Counted from the first letter of the stretch, positions 8,560-18,185 are shown. The stretch: DNA of 64,000 nucleotides from Roseovarius spongiae (GCF_003651245.1 NZ_RAPE01000005.1:186001-250000); one strand, 5' to 3'. Program-made: numbers and translations. Notes: generated by a model from the sequence alone, not told the origin.

Positions 8560-9864
8560 ATGACAATTTCCTCCTCGTTGAACGCAGGCGTGGCCGCGCT
8601 CAGTGCGAATGCCTCGCGGCTCGCGGCCATTTCGGACAACATCGCCAACTCAGCGACCTACGGATACAAGAGGGTCGAAACCGATTTCCAATCGATGGTC
8701 ATAAGTTCGGGTGGCGGAAGCTATTCCGCGGGCGGCGTACGTTCTTCGACCCAGCGCCTGATCGACCAGGGCGGGTCGCTGGTCATGACGTCCAACGCCA
8801 CCGATCTGGCCGTGCGCGGCCGCGGCATGCTGCCGGTCGCGCGCGAGACCCAGCTCAACGTCGGCAACGGCGACAGCCAGATGCTGCTGACGACCACCGG
8901 CTCTTTCCGCACGGATTCGCGCGGTATCCTGCGAACCGAATCGGGGCTGGTTCTCTTGGGCTGGCCGGCCAATCCCGACGGCACGGTGCCCGAGTTTCCG
9001 CGCGACACCAGCGACGGGCTGGAGCCGGTGCAGATCAACGTCAACAAGCTGATCGGCGAGCCGACCACCAAGATCGATCTCGGGCTGAACCTGCCCGCGA
9101 CCGACACCGCCTCGACCGCGACGGGCGATCCCCAGCAACTGTCGGTCGAATATTTCGACAATCTCGGCAAGTCGGAGACGATCGGAATCGAATTCGCCCC
9201 GACGATCCCGGGGTCGGGAAACTCGAACGAGTGGACGATGACCCTGCGTGATTCCGCCTCCGGAAACGCTGTTATCGGGGAATACACGCTGACCTTCGAC
9301 GATGCGCGCGCCTCGGGCGGCACGCTCCTGGGGGTGGCGACGGGCGGGACCGGCGGGACCTATGATCCGGCCTCGGGCACGGTGATCGTGAGTGTCGCGG
9401 GCGGCCCGATGGAGGTGAATATCGGGCGGCTCGGCGCCTCGGACGGGCTGACGCAGCTTTCCGACAGTTTCGCGCCGCTCTCGATCTCCAAGGACGGCTC
9501 CCCGGTGGGCAACATGACCTCGGCGGAGGTCGACGAGAACGGCTTTGTCCGCGCCTCCTTCGACACCGGGATGACGCGCGTCATCTACCAGGTGCCGCTG
9601 GTGGACCTGCCCAACCCGAACGGCATGGTGTCGCTCGACAAGCAGACATTCATGCCATCGCCCGAAAGCGGGTCGTTCTTCCTCTGGGACGCCGGCGACG
9701 GGCCGACGGGCGATATCGTCTCCTTCGCCCGCGAGGAAAGCGCCACGGACGTCGCCGGCGAACTGACCGACATGATCCAGACCCAGCGCGCCTATTCGTC
9801 GAACGCCAAGGTGATCCAGACCGTCGACGAGATGTTGCAGGAAACCACCAACATCAAACGCTGA
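8560..9864 (+). CDS. flgE: Flagellar hook protein FlgE
   Basis: A 434-residue hook subunit. The N-terminus carries the flagellar rod/hook motif (LAAISDNIANSATYGYKR). The C-terminus has the matching helix (ELTDMIQTQRAYSSNAKVIQTVDEMLQE). These coiled ends with a variable middle define FlgE/F/G-type proteins, and the length fits a hook protein. An upstream in-frame ATG at 8515 has a stronger ribosome site (GGGAGAGG). ATG 8560 is preferred because the family starts there and the CtrA-like box at 8487 leaves room for a transcript start only downstream of 8515. Confidence 0.9.
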   Translation: MTISSSLNAGVAALSANASRLAAISDNIANSATYGYKRVETDFQSMVISSGGGSYSAGGVRSSTQRLIDQGGSLVMTSNATDLAVRGRGMLPVARETQLNVGNGDSQMLLTTTGSFRTDSRGILRTESGLVLLGWPANPDGTVPEFPRDTSDGLEPVQINVNKLIGEPTTKIDLGLNLPATDTASTATGDPQQLSVEYFDNLGKSETIGIEFAPTIPGSGNSNEWTMTLRDSASGNAVIGEYTLTFDDARASGGTLLGVATGGTGGTYDPASGTVIVSVAGGPMEVNIGRLGASDGLTQLSDSFAPLSISKDGSPVGNMTSAEVDENGFVRASFDTGMTRVIYQVPLVDLPNPNGMVSLDKQTFMPSPESGSFFLWDAGDGPTGDIVSFAREESATDVAGELTDMIQTQRAYSSNAKVIQTVDEMLQETTNIKR

Positions 9865-9927
9865 CCCTGACGCGCGGCGCCCTAGCCGGATCGCGCCGCG
9901 CGCCGGGACGAACCGAAAGGCACAGCC

Positions 9928-11382
9928 ATGAGCATCTCCAGCGCCCTGTCGAACGCGCTCAGCGGCCTGACCGCCAATGCGCGCGCGGTCAACGTCGTGT
10001 CCAGCAACCTCGCGAACCTCGATACCGAAGGCTATGCGCGCCGCGATATCGAACTGGCGGCGAACTCTCACGGCGCCAGCGGCGGAGTGCAGGTGGTCGG
10101 CGTCACCCGGCATGTCGACGCGGGGTTGCTCGGCGATCGTCGAATGGCCGACGGCAGCCTCGCCCACGCGCAGACGCGGGCGGGTTTTATCGAGAGCGTG
10201 CAGAACGCCATCGGCACGCCGGATGAGCCCGGCTCTCTCTCCGCGCGCCTCGCCGCGCTCGAGGTGAGCCTCGTCACCGCCGCCGCGCGTCCCGACGCGC
10301 AGGACCGCCTTGAGGCGGCAGCGCAACGCGCGGGCGAACTGACCGGCGCGTTGCGCTCGGCTTCGAACCACATCCAGTCAAGCCGCCAGGACGCCGAAGC
10401 CGGGATCGAATCCGCGGTGCAGATGCTCAATACGTCCTTTGAGCAGGTGCAGGACCTGAACCGGCGGATATCGGATGCGCGGGGCCGCGGGCTCGGCTCC
10501 TCCGGCCTCGAGGACCAACGCCAAGTGGTGATCGACCGGATCGCGGAATTCATCCCCGTTCGGGAAGTTCCGCGCAACCGCGGGACCGTCGCCCTGATGA
10601 CGCCGGGGGGCGCGCTGCTGGTCGACAGCACCGCCGCGACGCTCGAGTTCACGCGCGCCAACGTCATTGCACCGCACTTGACGCTGGACGGCGGGCTTCT
10701 CTCGGGGCTTGTCATCGACGGCCAGACCGTCCCGCCGTCCGGGCCGCGCAGCCCCGTGGCGGGCGGCAAGCTGGCCGCGCTGTTCGAGCTGCGCGACGAC
10801 CTGGCGCCGGACGCGCAGGCTCAGATCGACGCCATCGCACGGGACGTGATCGAGCGGTTTCAATCCCCCTCCGTCGATGCGACCCTCGGCGCGGGCGACC
10901 CGGGGCTGTTCACCGATGGCGGCGCCGCGTTCGCACCCGTCAATGAAACCGGCATCGCAGGGCGCGTCACGCTCAACGCGCTGGTCGATCCGGCGCAGGG
11001 CGGCGACGCCTGGCGGCTGCGCGATGGCCTGAACGCCGCCGCCCCCGGTCCGGCGGGCAATTCGCGCCAGCTGCACGCGTTGAGCGACGCGCTCTCGGCG
11101 CGCGGCGCGCTCGCCTCCGGCGGCCTGGGCGGCGGCGCAGGGGACGCGTCGCATCACGTGGCGAAGCTGACCTCGCATTTCGGACAACTCCAGGTCACCG
11201 AGGATCGCGCCCGGAGCCATTCCGCCGCGCTTGCATCCGAAACGCAGGAACGCCTGCTGGAAACCGGGGTCGATTCGGATGCCGAAACCCAGCGTCTGCT
11301 CCTGATCGAACAGGCCTACGCCGCGAACGCCCGGATGATCCGGACGCTGGACGAGATGATGCAAACCCTGTTGAGGATCTGA
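9928..11382 (+). CDS. flgK: Flagellar hook-filament junction protein FlgK
   Basis: A 484-residue hook-associated protein 1. It begins with ALSNALSGLTANARAVNVVSSNLANLDTEGYARR in outline (the hook/rod N-terminal motif). It ends with IEQAYAANARMIRTLDEMMQTLL, the typical FlgK C-terminus. The middle is rich in Ala, Gly and Asp, as expected for an exported protein without cysteine. It is secreted by the flagellar type III apparatus and joins hook to filament with FlgL, whose gene follows after three bases. Confidence 0.9.
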   Translation: MSISSALSNALSGLTANARAVNVVSSNLANLDTEGYARRDIELAANSHGASGGVQVVGVTRHVDAGLLGDRRMADGSLAHAQTRAGFIESVQNAIGTPDEPGSLSARLAALEVSLVTAAARPDAQDRLEAAAQRAGELTGALRSASNHIQSSRQDAEAGIESAVQMLNTSFEQVQDLNRRISDARGRGLGSSGLEDQRQVVIDRIAEFIPVREVPRNRGTVALMTPGGALLVDSTAATLEFTRANVIAPHLTLDGGLLSGLVIDGQTVPPSGPRSPVAGGKLAALFELRDDLAPDAQAQIDAIARDVIERFQSPSVDATLGAGDPGLFTDGGAAFAPVNETGIAGRVTLNALVDPAQGGDAWRLRDGLNAAAPGPAGNSRQLHALSDALSARGALASGGLGGGAGDASHHVAKLTSHFGQLQVTEDRARSHSAALASETQERLLETGVDSDAETQRLLLIEQAYAANARMIRTLDEMMQTLLRI

Positions 11383-11385
11383 CCC

Positions 11386-12393
11386 ATGCCCCTTCCCTCT
11401 CTCGGCGATCTGGCCCAGAATTTCGTGACCCGGCGCCAGAACACCGCGCTCAAGACGCGCATGTCCTCGCTCACCGCCGAGCTGGCGAGCGGCCGCACCG
11501 CCGACGTCGCGCGCCATCTCGGCGGGCGTCTGTCCGAACTCGGCGATATCGAACACCGCATCACGCTCCAGCAGAGCCGCCAGACTGCGGCACAGGAGGC
11601 CGGGATCTACGCCGACGCGATGCAGATCGCGCTCGAGGAGGTTCACCGGAAGGCTGGCGATCTTGGCGTCGCCGCGGCCCTTGCCGCCGGCACGACCGAT
11701 GCGACGTCCCTGCCGGCGCTCGCGGAGCAGGCCCGCGGAGCGCTCGACTCGATGGTTTCCGCGTTGAACCGGGACGTGGCGGGGCGCCCGGTTTTCGGCG
11801 GCGACGACCCGTCCAGCCTGCCGCTCGCCTCCGCCGGAACCCTGCTGGACGCCGCCCGGCTGGCCGTCGCCGGAGCGATCGACGCCGCCGGCGTCGAGGC
11901 CGGCCTCGATGCGTTTTTCGGACCCGGCGGCGGGTTCGAGACTACGATCTACCGGGGTGGCGGCGGCAGTCTCGCGCCGCATCGCATCGGCGACGGGACA
12001 TCGGTCGAACTCTCCGTCAGAGCGGACGACCCGGCGCTGCGCGGCGCGTTGCGCGACACGGTGATGGCCGCGCTCGCGGACGACTCGGCGCTCGGAATCG
12101 CGCGAGACGACCGCATGCTGCTGCTGCGCCGCGCAAGCGATGCGCTTCTGACCGGGGCGGGCGCGGTGACCGGGATACAGGCCAGGCTCGGGTCGGCGCA
12201 ATCGCGGATCGAACAGGCGGTCGCCGGACTGTCAAGCGAACTTGCCGGGCTCGAATCGGCGCGCAACACGCTGCTCGCGGTCGATCCTTATGACACGGCG
12301 AGCGAGCTGGAGCAGGTCCAGTTCCAGCTCGAGACGCTTTATGCGATCACCGCGCGCTCGTCGCGCCTCAACCTGGTGAATTTCCTGTCATGA
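11386..12393 (+). CDS. flgL: Flagellar hook-filament junction protein FlgL
   Basis: A 335-residue flagellin-like junction protein (HAP3). The N-terminal helix includes KTRMSSLTAELASGRTADV. The C-terminal flagellin-type region includes AVAGLSSELAGLESARNTLL followed by YDTASELEQVQFQLETLYAI. It is preceded by flgK with a 3-base gap and overlaps flgI by four bases (ATGA), so translation is probably coupled. Confidence 0.88.
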   Translation: MPLPSLGDLAQNFVTRRQNTALKTRMSSLTAELASGRTADVARHLGGRLSELGDIEHRITLQQSRQTAAQEAGIYADAMQIALEEVHRKAGDLGVAAALAAGTTDATSLPALAEQARGALDSMVSALNRDVAGRPVFGGDDPSSLPLASAGTLLDAARLAVAGAIDAAGVEAGLDAFFGPGGGFETTIYRGGGGSLAPHRIGDGTSVELSVRADDPALRGALRDTVMAALADDSALGIARDDRMLLLRRASDALLTGAGAVTGIQARLGSAQSRIEQAVAGLSSELAGLESARNTLLAVDPYDTASELEQVQFQLETLYAITARSSRLNLVNFLS

Positions 12394-13502
12394 TCCTCCT
12401 GCGCCTGTGCCGCCTGGCCCTGTTGAGCCTCGTCCTGCCGATCCAGCCGGCCGACGCGAACCAGATACGGATCAAGGATCTGGTCGAATTCGACGGGGTG
12501 CGGGGCAACGACCTTGTCGGTTACGGGCTCGTCGTCGGGCTGAACGGCACCGGGGACGGGCTGCGCAACGCGCCCTTCACCGAGGAGATCATGACCAACA
12601 TCCTTGAACGGCTCGGCGTCAACGTCACTGGTGAGCAGTTCCGCCCAAAGAACGTCGCGGCCGTGTTCGTGACCGGCAGCCTGCCGCCCTTCGCGCGCGC
12701 GGGCGGGCAGATCGACGTGACCGTGTCGGCCATCGGCGACGCCAGCAGCCTGCTGGGCGGAACGCTGGTGATGACCCCGCTCAACGCGGCCGACGGGCAG
12801 ATCTACGCGGTGGCGCAGGGCACGATCATCGCCGGCGGCGCCGCCGCCGAGGGCGACGCGGCGAGCGTCGTTCAGGGCGTGCCGACCGCCGGCGTCATTC
12901 CCTCGGGCGCGCGGGTCGAGCGCGAGATCGAGTTCGCGCTCGGCTCGCTGTCGAGCCTGCGGCTCGCGTTGCGCGAACCGGATTTCACCACGGCGGGGCG
13001 GATCGAATCCGCGATCAACGCGCGATTCGGACGCGGCGTCGCGGTGATGATGGATTCGGGGACGGTACAGCTCGATATCTCGGGCACGCGCGCCCGGTCG
13101 CCAGCCCACGCGCTGGCCGCGATCGAGAACATCCGCATCGACCCTGAGCGCAAGGCCCGCGTGGTGGTCGACCAGCGCTCCGGCACCATCGTGATGGGTC
13201 AGGACGTGCGCATCAGCCGCATCGCGGTGAGCCAGGGCGGCCTGACGCTGCGGGTCCGCGAAACGCCCGTCGTGGCGCAACCCAACCCCTTCGCGCCCGG
13301 TGAGACGCTCGTGGTGCCGCGCACCGACGCGGATATCGAGGAAGAACCAGGCATCGGCCTGGCCGAGGTGGCGCCGGGCACGACATTATCAGAGGTGATC
13401 GCGGGGCTCAACGCGTTGGGCGTCGCGCCGCGCGACATGATCGACATCCTCAAGAGCATCAAGGCCGCCGGCGCGCTGCATGCCGAATTCGTCGTGCGCT
13501 GA
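12390..13502 (+). CDS. flgI: Flagellar P-ring protein FlgI
   Basis: A 370-residue periplasmic P-ring subunit. An N-terminal signal peptide of about 23 residues ends near PADAN. The first mature stretch, RIKDLVEFDGVRGNDLVGYG, is the hallmark of FlgI and is followed by LNGTGDGLRNAPFT. The C-terminal LNALGVAPRDMIDILKSIKAAGALHAE closes the protein as in other FlgI. The start overlaps flgL by four bases. It is the last gene of this rightward run and converges on fliP across 267 bp. Confidence 0.93.
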   Translation: MILLRLCRLALLSLVLPIQPADANQIRIKDLVEFDGVRGNDLVGYGLVVGLNGTGDGLRNAPFTEEIMTNILERLGVNVTGEQFRPKNVAAVFVTGSLPPFARAGGQIDVTVSAIGDASSLLGGTLVMTPLNAADGQIYAVAQGTIIAGGAAAEGDAASVVQGVPTAGVIPSGARVEREIEFALGSLSSLRLALREPDFTTAGRIESAINARFGRGVAVMMDSGTVQLDISGTRARSPAHALAAIENIRIDPERKARVVVDQRSGTIVMGQDVRISRIAVSQGGLTLRVRETPVVAQPNPFAPGETLVVPRTDADIEEEPGIGLAEVAPGTTLSEVIAGLNALGVAPRDMIDILKSIKAAGALHAEFVVR

Positions 13503-13769
13503 GGCCCGGCGCCGCGCCGGTACCCATCACGCGCAGGGCTGAGCCCGAGCAGCGGTCGCCGGAGCCGAACGACAATTTGCATGACAACCGGTCGCACTGA
13601 CGCGCCATGCACCGAATGAGGGTTCATCGGCCTCGGCGACGCCTCTGCCTCATCGGCCATGGCGACCACGCGCGCGGCGGACCGTCGCCGGTATCCAAGG
13701 CGGGGCGGGATGGAAACGTTGCGGCTGTAGCGGTCGGATCAGCCCCGGAATGCGGCGCGGCGCAATCGC

Positions 13770-14567
13770 TCAGAAGTAGCTGCGCACCAGGCTTCCGGCG
13801 ACCAGCGACCAACCGTCGGCAATGACGAAGAAGGCGAGCTTGAAGGGAAGCGACACGATTGCGGGCGGCACCATCATCATGCCCATCGACATCAGCACCG
13901 CCGCGACCACGAGATCGATGATCAGGAACGGCAGGAACACGAGAAAACCGATCTGGAAGGCGCGAGCGATCTCGGAAAGCAGAAAGCTGGGGATCAGGAC
14001 GGAAAGCGGCGCGTCGGGTCCGCTCGCGATCTGCGCGGTGTCGGGCCGCAGATCCGCCATTGCCGCGAACGTGTCAGGTTCGATCCGGTTCGCCATGAAG
14101 ACGCGGAACGGTTCAAGCGCGCGCGGCACGGCGTCCTGCACCGGTAGCGCGTCTTGCAGCATCGGTTCAATCCCGGATCGCCACGCCTCCAAGAAGACCG
14201 GCTCCATGACGAAATAGGTCAAGAAGAGCGCAAGGCTGATGATCAGCATGTTGGGCGGCGATTGTTGCAGCCCGATACCCTGCCGCAATATCGCCAGCAC
14301 CGTGACGATGAACGGAAAGCAGGTGATCATGATCGCGAGGCCCGGCGCGAGGCTGAGCACGGTGATCAGCGCGATCAGCTGCAATGTCTGCGCCGTGAGC
14401 GATCCGCCCTCCCCGAGCGAGATCGAAATGCCCTGGGCCAGCGCGGGCGTCGCCCCGGCCAAAAGCCCGAGAGCGGCGATCATGGCAAGCCGCGTCCCGG
14501 CGCGCATCCGGCATCGCGCTGAACGATCCCGCCCCCTGCCCCCGGCGGATGAGCATGGGTCGATCAT
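13770..14567 (-). CDS. fliP: Flagellar type III export protein FliP
   Basis: A 265-residue inner-membrane export-gate subunit. After a cleavable signal-like segment (hydrophobic, ending TPALAQ) come the FliP motifs: LSLAPGLAIMITCFPFIV, LRQGIGLQQSPPNMLI, and near the end AFQIGFLVFLPFLIIDLVVA with MGMMMVPP. The ATG at 14567 overlaps the fliN stop by one base. An inner ATG at 14507 begins directly at the signal peptide and may be the true start. It is the last gene of the leftward fliF-fliH-fliN-fliP operon. Confidence 0.93.
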   Translation of the reverse strand: MIDPCSSAGGRGRDRSARCRMRAGTRLAMIAALGLLAGATPALAQGISISLGEGGSLTAQTLQLIALITVLSLAPGLAIMITCFPFIVTVLAILRQGIGLQQSPPNMLIISLALFLTYFVMEPVFLEAWRSGIEPMLQDALPVQDAVPRALEPFRVFMANRIEPDTFAAMADLRPDTAQIASGPDAPLSVLIPSFLLSEIARAFQIGFLVFLPFLIIDLVVAAVLMSMGMMMVPPAIVSLPFKLAFFVIADGWSLVAGSLVRSYF

Positions 14568-14857
14568 CAGAACCCGTCTTGCAGATCGGCGACCTCGGTC
14601 AGGCGCACGGCGAGTTGTCCGGCGTTGTCGCCGTCCATCTCTTCAAGCTCGCCGCGCGCGATGAGCCGGTCTCCGACATAGAGTTCGACGGGGTCGTCAA
14701 CCCGGCTGTCGAGCGGCAGCACCGCGTCTTCGCCCATCTTCAGCAGCTCGCCGATATTGGGCCGCGCCTTGCCGATGGAAATCGTGATCTCGATCGGAAC
14801 GTTCGAGAACGGGTTTCCGGCGTCCATGTTGCGGGATTTCGTCTCTGGCGTGGTCAT
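14567..14857 (-). CDS. fliN: Flagellar motor switch protein FliN
   Basis: A 96-residue C-ring protein with a single SpoA domain: NVPIEITISIGKARPNIGELL near the start, and PVELYVGDRLIARGELEEMD in the middle. The length is close to that of other short alphaproteobacterial FliN proteins. It overlaps by one base with both neighbours (fliH upstream, fliP downstream). It would normally sit with FliM and FliG in the switch complex, but neither gene is in this window. Confidence 0.9.
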   Translation of the reverse strand: MTTPETKSRNMDAGNPFSNVPIEITISIGKARPNIGELLKMGEDAVLPLDSRVDDPVELYVGDRLIARGELEEMDGDNAGQLAVRLTEVADLQDGF

Positions 14858-15465
14858 CAGGCTCTCTCCTTGGCCGGGGCGCGGGCGGTATGGTCCATGT
14901 TCTCGAAGAACCCGCTCACCGCCGCTTCGATTTCGCGCAGGACGGCATCGAGATCGATCCGCGCCTCGCTTTCGCCGACCCGGATATGGACCTGCCCTTC
15001 GCCGAGAGACGGCTCGGGACGGACGGTGACATCCGCGCGCTCCACCGTTTCGAGCAGCGATTCGAGCGCGCCGGCGTCGGCGGGGGAGGTCACGATCTGC
15101 GCAGGCGCGTCGCCTGCCTGTTTCGCCTGCTCCTCCAGCAGTTCGATGACCCGCACCCCGAGCGTCGCATGCGCGAGCCGCGGCAGGACGGTTTCCACCA
15201 TCCCGGTCAGCAGCGGCCGCAACCCGGCGAGAAGCCCGGCCTGCGCCTCCTGGCAGGTGAAGGACAAATCCTGGAGATTCGCGGCGAAATCGGCGGAAAT
15301 CCGGGTGCGGTCGCCCTCCTGGGCCTTGATCGCATCGTCCCAGCCGGCCTTGTAGCCCTTCTCGAACGACTCGAGCCGCTCATCCTCGAGCGAGACCTGG
15401 CTGATCGAGATCGTGTCGCGCGGATCGCCGGAGCCGAAATCGCGCAGGAGATGTGCGATGGACAT
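14857..15465 (-). CDS. fliH: Flagellar export ATPase regulator FliH-like protein
   Basis: A 202-residue, acidic and helical protein without membrane spans, in the FliH position between fliF and fliN. An N-terminal helix is rich in Glu and Lys (EDERLESFEKGYKAGWDDAIKAQE), as in FliH. The C-terminal half has VRPEPSLGEGQVHIRVGESEARIDLDAVLREIEAAV in outline, matching the FliH C-domain arrangement. FliH holds the FliI ATPase at the export gate. Sequence conservation in this family is weak, so the call leans on position and composition. Confidence 0.72.
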   Translation of the reverse strand: MSIAHLLRDFGSGDPRDTISISQVSLEDERLESFEKGYKAGWDDAIKAQEGDRTRISADFAANLQDLSFTCQEAQAGLLAGLRPLLTGMVETVLPRLAHATLGVRVIELLEEQAKQAGDAPAQIVTSPADAGALESLLETVERADVTVRPEPSLGEGQVHIRVGESEARIDLDAVLREIEAAVSGFFENMDHTARAPAKERA

Positions 15466-17165
15466 CAGGCCGTCTCCTCTTCGCCTTCGAGCCAGGTGCG
15501 CAGCACTTCGACGGTTTCCTCCTGCCGCTCGCCGATCATCGAGCGCAGCCGGGCGACAGCATCCTCGCCGGGCGCAGTATCCTCGGGCAGGGCGCGATCA
15601 CTGGTGTCGCGGCGGCGCTCGGAGACGATGGGCAGGCTGTCGGTGTCGAAATCTCTGTCGTCGATCTCCCCGGTGAGGGGGGTGAGCGGCGCCGCGTCCT
15701 CGGATGCGGCGCCGGCGCGGGCCTGTGCGGCGTCCGATTCGCCCTGCGGCGGCGCAAGCGCCTTGGCGGGCTGTCCGGGCCCGCGCATCAGCAGGGGACG
15801 GATGACGAACAGCCCGAGGAGCAATGCAACAAGGCCAAGCACGGCCGCCTGGACAAGCGACATCAGGTCGAGCCCGCTTGAGGCGAAAAGGGACGGCTCG
15901 GCGCTGGTCCCGAGCGGCTTTGGGAGGTCGAATTCCATCGTCTTGATCGTGATCGTGTCGCCGCGGGCCTCGTCATAGCCGACGGCGGAGGATACGAGTT
16001 CGCGCAGCGCGTCCAGCTCTTCGGCGGGGCGCGGCGAGAACGAGGCCGCGCCGTTGGCGTCGGTCGTGGTTATCCCGTTCACCAACACCGCGACGCTGAG
16101 GCGGCGGATCGCGCCGGGCGCCTGGGTCACCTCGCGTTCGGTTTCCGAGACCTCGTAGTTTACCCGTTCGCGTGATTCGTTCGTCGTGCTGCTTTGCGAT
16201 CCGCCCTGCCCGTTGGCGTCGCCGTCCGGCAGGTTCGACGCGACGGTGACGTCGCCGCCGCCCTGGTCGGTCGACGAATCGGTGCGCTCCTCGGTGTCGG
16301 TGCTGATGGCGACGCGGCTTTCTGGATCGATGCGGCGTTCGCGCAGCGTTTCCGTCGTCTTGACGGTGTCGACGCTGACTTCGACCACCGCGTTGCCGTG
16401 TCCGACACGCGCCTCGAGCAGCCTCTGAACCCGCTCGCGCAGGGCGGCGGAGCGGTCTTCCGCGCCATTGGCGGGGGTCTCCTCGGCGGCGCCGATCAGG
16501 CCGCCATTGGCGTCGATCACCGAAACGTCCTCGGGGGTGAGCCCGGTCACCGCCGAGGCGACGAGGAACCGCAGCGCCTGCGCCTGCTGGGCGGAGATGT
16601 CGCCGCCCGCGGGCGTGACCATGACCGAGGCGGTGGGCCGCACGTCGCGCTGAAATGGGTTCGAGCCGGTATTGGCGATATGCACCCGCGCCGCGCCGAT
16701 GGCGGGGCTGGCGAGGATGGTCCGCGCCAGTTCGCCCTCCTTGGCGCGCCAGTAGGCGGCGTCGAACATCTGCGACGTCGTGCCGAAACCCGACAGCCCG
16801 TCCAGCAGCTCATAGCCCTTCGAGGAACTGACCGGCAGCCCCTCGCTCGCAAGGGTCATGCGCAATTCGTCGCGCCGCGCGCTCTCGACGAAGATCGCGC
16901 CGCCGCGCACCTCGTAGGTGACGCCGCGCTGTTCCAGCGCGCGCACGACCTCGCCCGCCGGACCGCTTTCGAGCCCGGCGTAGAGCAACGCCATGCTGGG
17001 CGTGGCGGCCATGCGGCCGAGTCCGAGAACGGCGGCGAAGACGGCCAGGCTGGCCAGTATGACGATCACCCGTTTGCGGATGTCCAGAGCGGTCCAGAGT
17101 TGCGCGATCTGCTGCAAGTGCCATGCCTCCTGCTGGCCCGGCGTTCTGCCGGACGGTGGCGTCAT
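15465..17165 (-). CDS. fliF: Flagellar MS-ring protein FliF
   Basis: A 566-residue inner-membrane ring protein. The first membrane span is at residues 31-51. The YscJ/FliF ring-building domain follows (ALLYAGLESGPAGEVVRALEQ, then ARVHIANTGSNPFQRD). A long Gly/Ser/Asp-rich linker is followed by the second span (about residues 440-465, VQAAVLGLVALLLGLFVIRPLL). The C-terminus ends RTWLEGEEETA, the conserved FliG-binding tail, which implies a FliG protein exists elsewhere in the genome. It is first in its operon, divergent from fliL across a CtrA-like box. Confidence 0.92.
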   Translation of the reverse strand: MTPPSGRTPGQQEAWHLQQIAQLWTALDIRKRVIVILASLAVFAAVLGLGRMAATPSMALLYAGLESGPAGEVVRALEQRGVTYEVRGGAIFVESARRDELRMTLASEGLPVSSSKGYELLDGLSGFGTTSQMFDAAYWRAKEGELARTILASPAIGAARVHIANTGSNPFQRDVRPTASVMVTPAGGDISAQQAQALRFLVASAVTGLTPEDVSVIDANGGLIGAAEETPANGAEDRSAALRERVQRLLEARVGHGNAVVEVSVDTVKTTETLRERRIDPESRVAISTDTEERTDSSTDQGGGDVTVASNLPDGDANGQGGSQSSTTNESRERVNYEVSETEREVTQAPGAIRRLSVAVLVNGITTTDANGAASFSPRPAEELDALRELVSSAVGYDEARGDTITIKTMEFDLPKPLGTSAEPSLFASSGLDLMSLVQAAVLGLVALLLGLFVIRPLLMRGPGQPAKALAPPQGESDAAQARAGAASEDAAPLTPLTGEIDDRDFDTDSLPIVSERRRDTSDRALPEDTAPGEDAVARLRSMIGERQEETVEVLRTWLEGEEETA

Positions 17166-17181
17166 CTTTGGCTCATCAGGC

Positions 17182-17196
17182 TTAACAATCGGTTAG
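17182..17196. promoter_or_regulatory. CtrA-like box between fliF and fliL (TTAA-N7-TTAG)
   Basis: TTAACAATCGGTTAG lies in the 78-bp gap between divergent fliF and fliL, one base off the TTAA-N7-TTAA consensus. It is close enough to both starts to serve either or both promoters. Confidence 0.55.
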
Positions 17197-17243
17197 TGCC
17201 TGTCGGCTAAAAGTCGGGAGAGTTGAAACGGGAAGGACCAGGC

Positions 17244-17759
17244 ATGGCCGACACGGATGACGGCGCCGCGAATGCGCCGGCCAAATCTTCGAAACTGCCG
17301 CTATTGCTGGGCGTCGGGCTCGCTCTCGCCGGGGCGGGGGGCGGATTCTACGCCGTGTGGTCCGGGCTGATCATGGGCGGCGAATCACATGCCGGCGCGG
17401 CGCATGCCAGGCCCGCTTCGGACGGGGGCGGCGCAGGAGAATCGCATGTCGCCATGCCGGACATCGCCTATGTGCCCGTCGATCCGCTCGTGATTTCGCT
17501 CGGCGACGGCGCGACCGGCGCCCACCTGCGGTTCCGCGCACAGCTGGAGGTGGCCAGCCGATACCAAGGCGAGGTCGAGACGCTGATGCCGCGCGTGATC
17601 GACGTGCTCAATAGCTATCTCAGGGCGCTGGAGACCGCCGACCTGGCGGACAGCACCGCGCTGATCCGGCTGCGGTCGCAAATGCTGCGCCGCGTGCAGA
17701 TCGTCACCGGAAAAGACCGGGTGCGCGATCTTCTGATCATGGAATTCGTGTTGAACTGA
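17244..17759 (+). CDS. fliL: Flagellar basal-body protein FliL
   Basis: A 171-residue single-pass membrane protein: a short cytoplasmic N-terminus, one span (about residues 18-38), then a periplasmic FliL domain (YVPVDPLVISLGDG, LRFRAQLEVASRYQGEVE, and IRLRSQMLRRVQIVTGKDRVRDLLIMEFVLN in outline). FliL surrounds or supports the MotAB stator. The ATG at 17244 is preceded by GGGAAGGA. A second fliL-like gene lies at 27291. It begins a rightward operon running toward motA. Confidence 0.87.
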   Translation: MADTDDGAANAPAKSSKLPLLLGVGLALAGAGGGFYAVWSGLIMGGESHAGAAHARPASDGGGAGESHVAMPDIAYVPVDPLVISLGDGATGAHLRFRAQLEVASRYQGEVETLMPRVIDVLNSYLRALETADLADSTALIRLRSQMLRRVQIVTGKDRVRDLLIMEFVLN

Positions 17760-17768
17760 AGGTGTGAC

Positions 17769-18185
17769 ATGGAACTTATTGCCGACATTCTGCTGGTGGC
17801 CGGGGCGCTCGGCGCGGGGCTTTACTGTTATGTCCTGGGGCGTCGCCTGAGGCGCTTCAACGATCTCGAGAACGGGGTCGGCGGCGCCGTGGCCGTTCTT
17901 TCGGTGCAGGTGGATGACCTCACCCGCACGCTCGACGCGGCGCAGGGCGCGGCGGGGACATCGACCGAATCGCTGGAAAAGCTGACGGACCGCGCGGAAG
18001 GCGTCGCGCGTCGGCTGGAGCTGATGGTCGCGGCGATGCACGATCTTCCCGACGCACAAGAGGTCGCTCCCGAAGCCGAACAGCCCGAGGCCCGGTTCGC
18101 GCGCCACGATCCCTCTGCTTCGGCTACACCTGAGTCGCCTCCGCTCGGTCCGGTATTCCGCCGCCATGAAACGGGCGCCGCGTGA
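17769..18185 (+). CDS. Conserved flagellar-cluster membrane protein (DUF6468-like)
   Basis: A 138-residue protein with one N-terminal span (about residues 4-22, IADILLVAGALGAGLYCYV). A basic GRRLRRF stop-transfer and a helical stretch with heptad character follow (LSVQVDDLTRTLDAAQGAAG, LEKLTDRAEGVARRLELMV). The tail is Pro/Ala-rich. The N-terminal span followed by an RRL motif resembles DUF6468, which is found in alphaproteobacterial flagellar loci; I am not certain of the family. It lies between fliL and motE, so a stator-assembly role is plausible but unproven. Confidence 0.6.
   Translation: MELIADILLVAGALGAGLYCYVLGRRLRRFNDLENGVGGAVAVLSVQVDDLTRTLDAAQGAAGTSTESLEKLTDRAEGVARRLELMVAAMHDLPDAQEVAPEAEQPEARFARHDPSASATPESPPLGPVFRRHETGAA

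Noticed and set aside
10378-12201. 607-aa minus-strand frame over flgK and flgL
   Set aside because: Shadow of two diagnostic flagellar genes.
13503-13769. GC-rich inverted repeat CCGGCG/CGCCGG after flgI as a terminator
   Set aside because: The stem is short with a three-base loop and no T-run in either direction.
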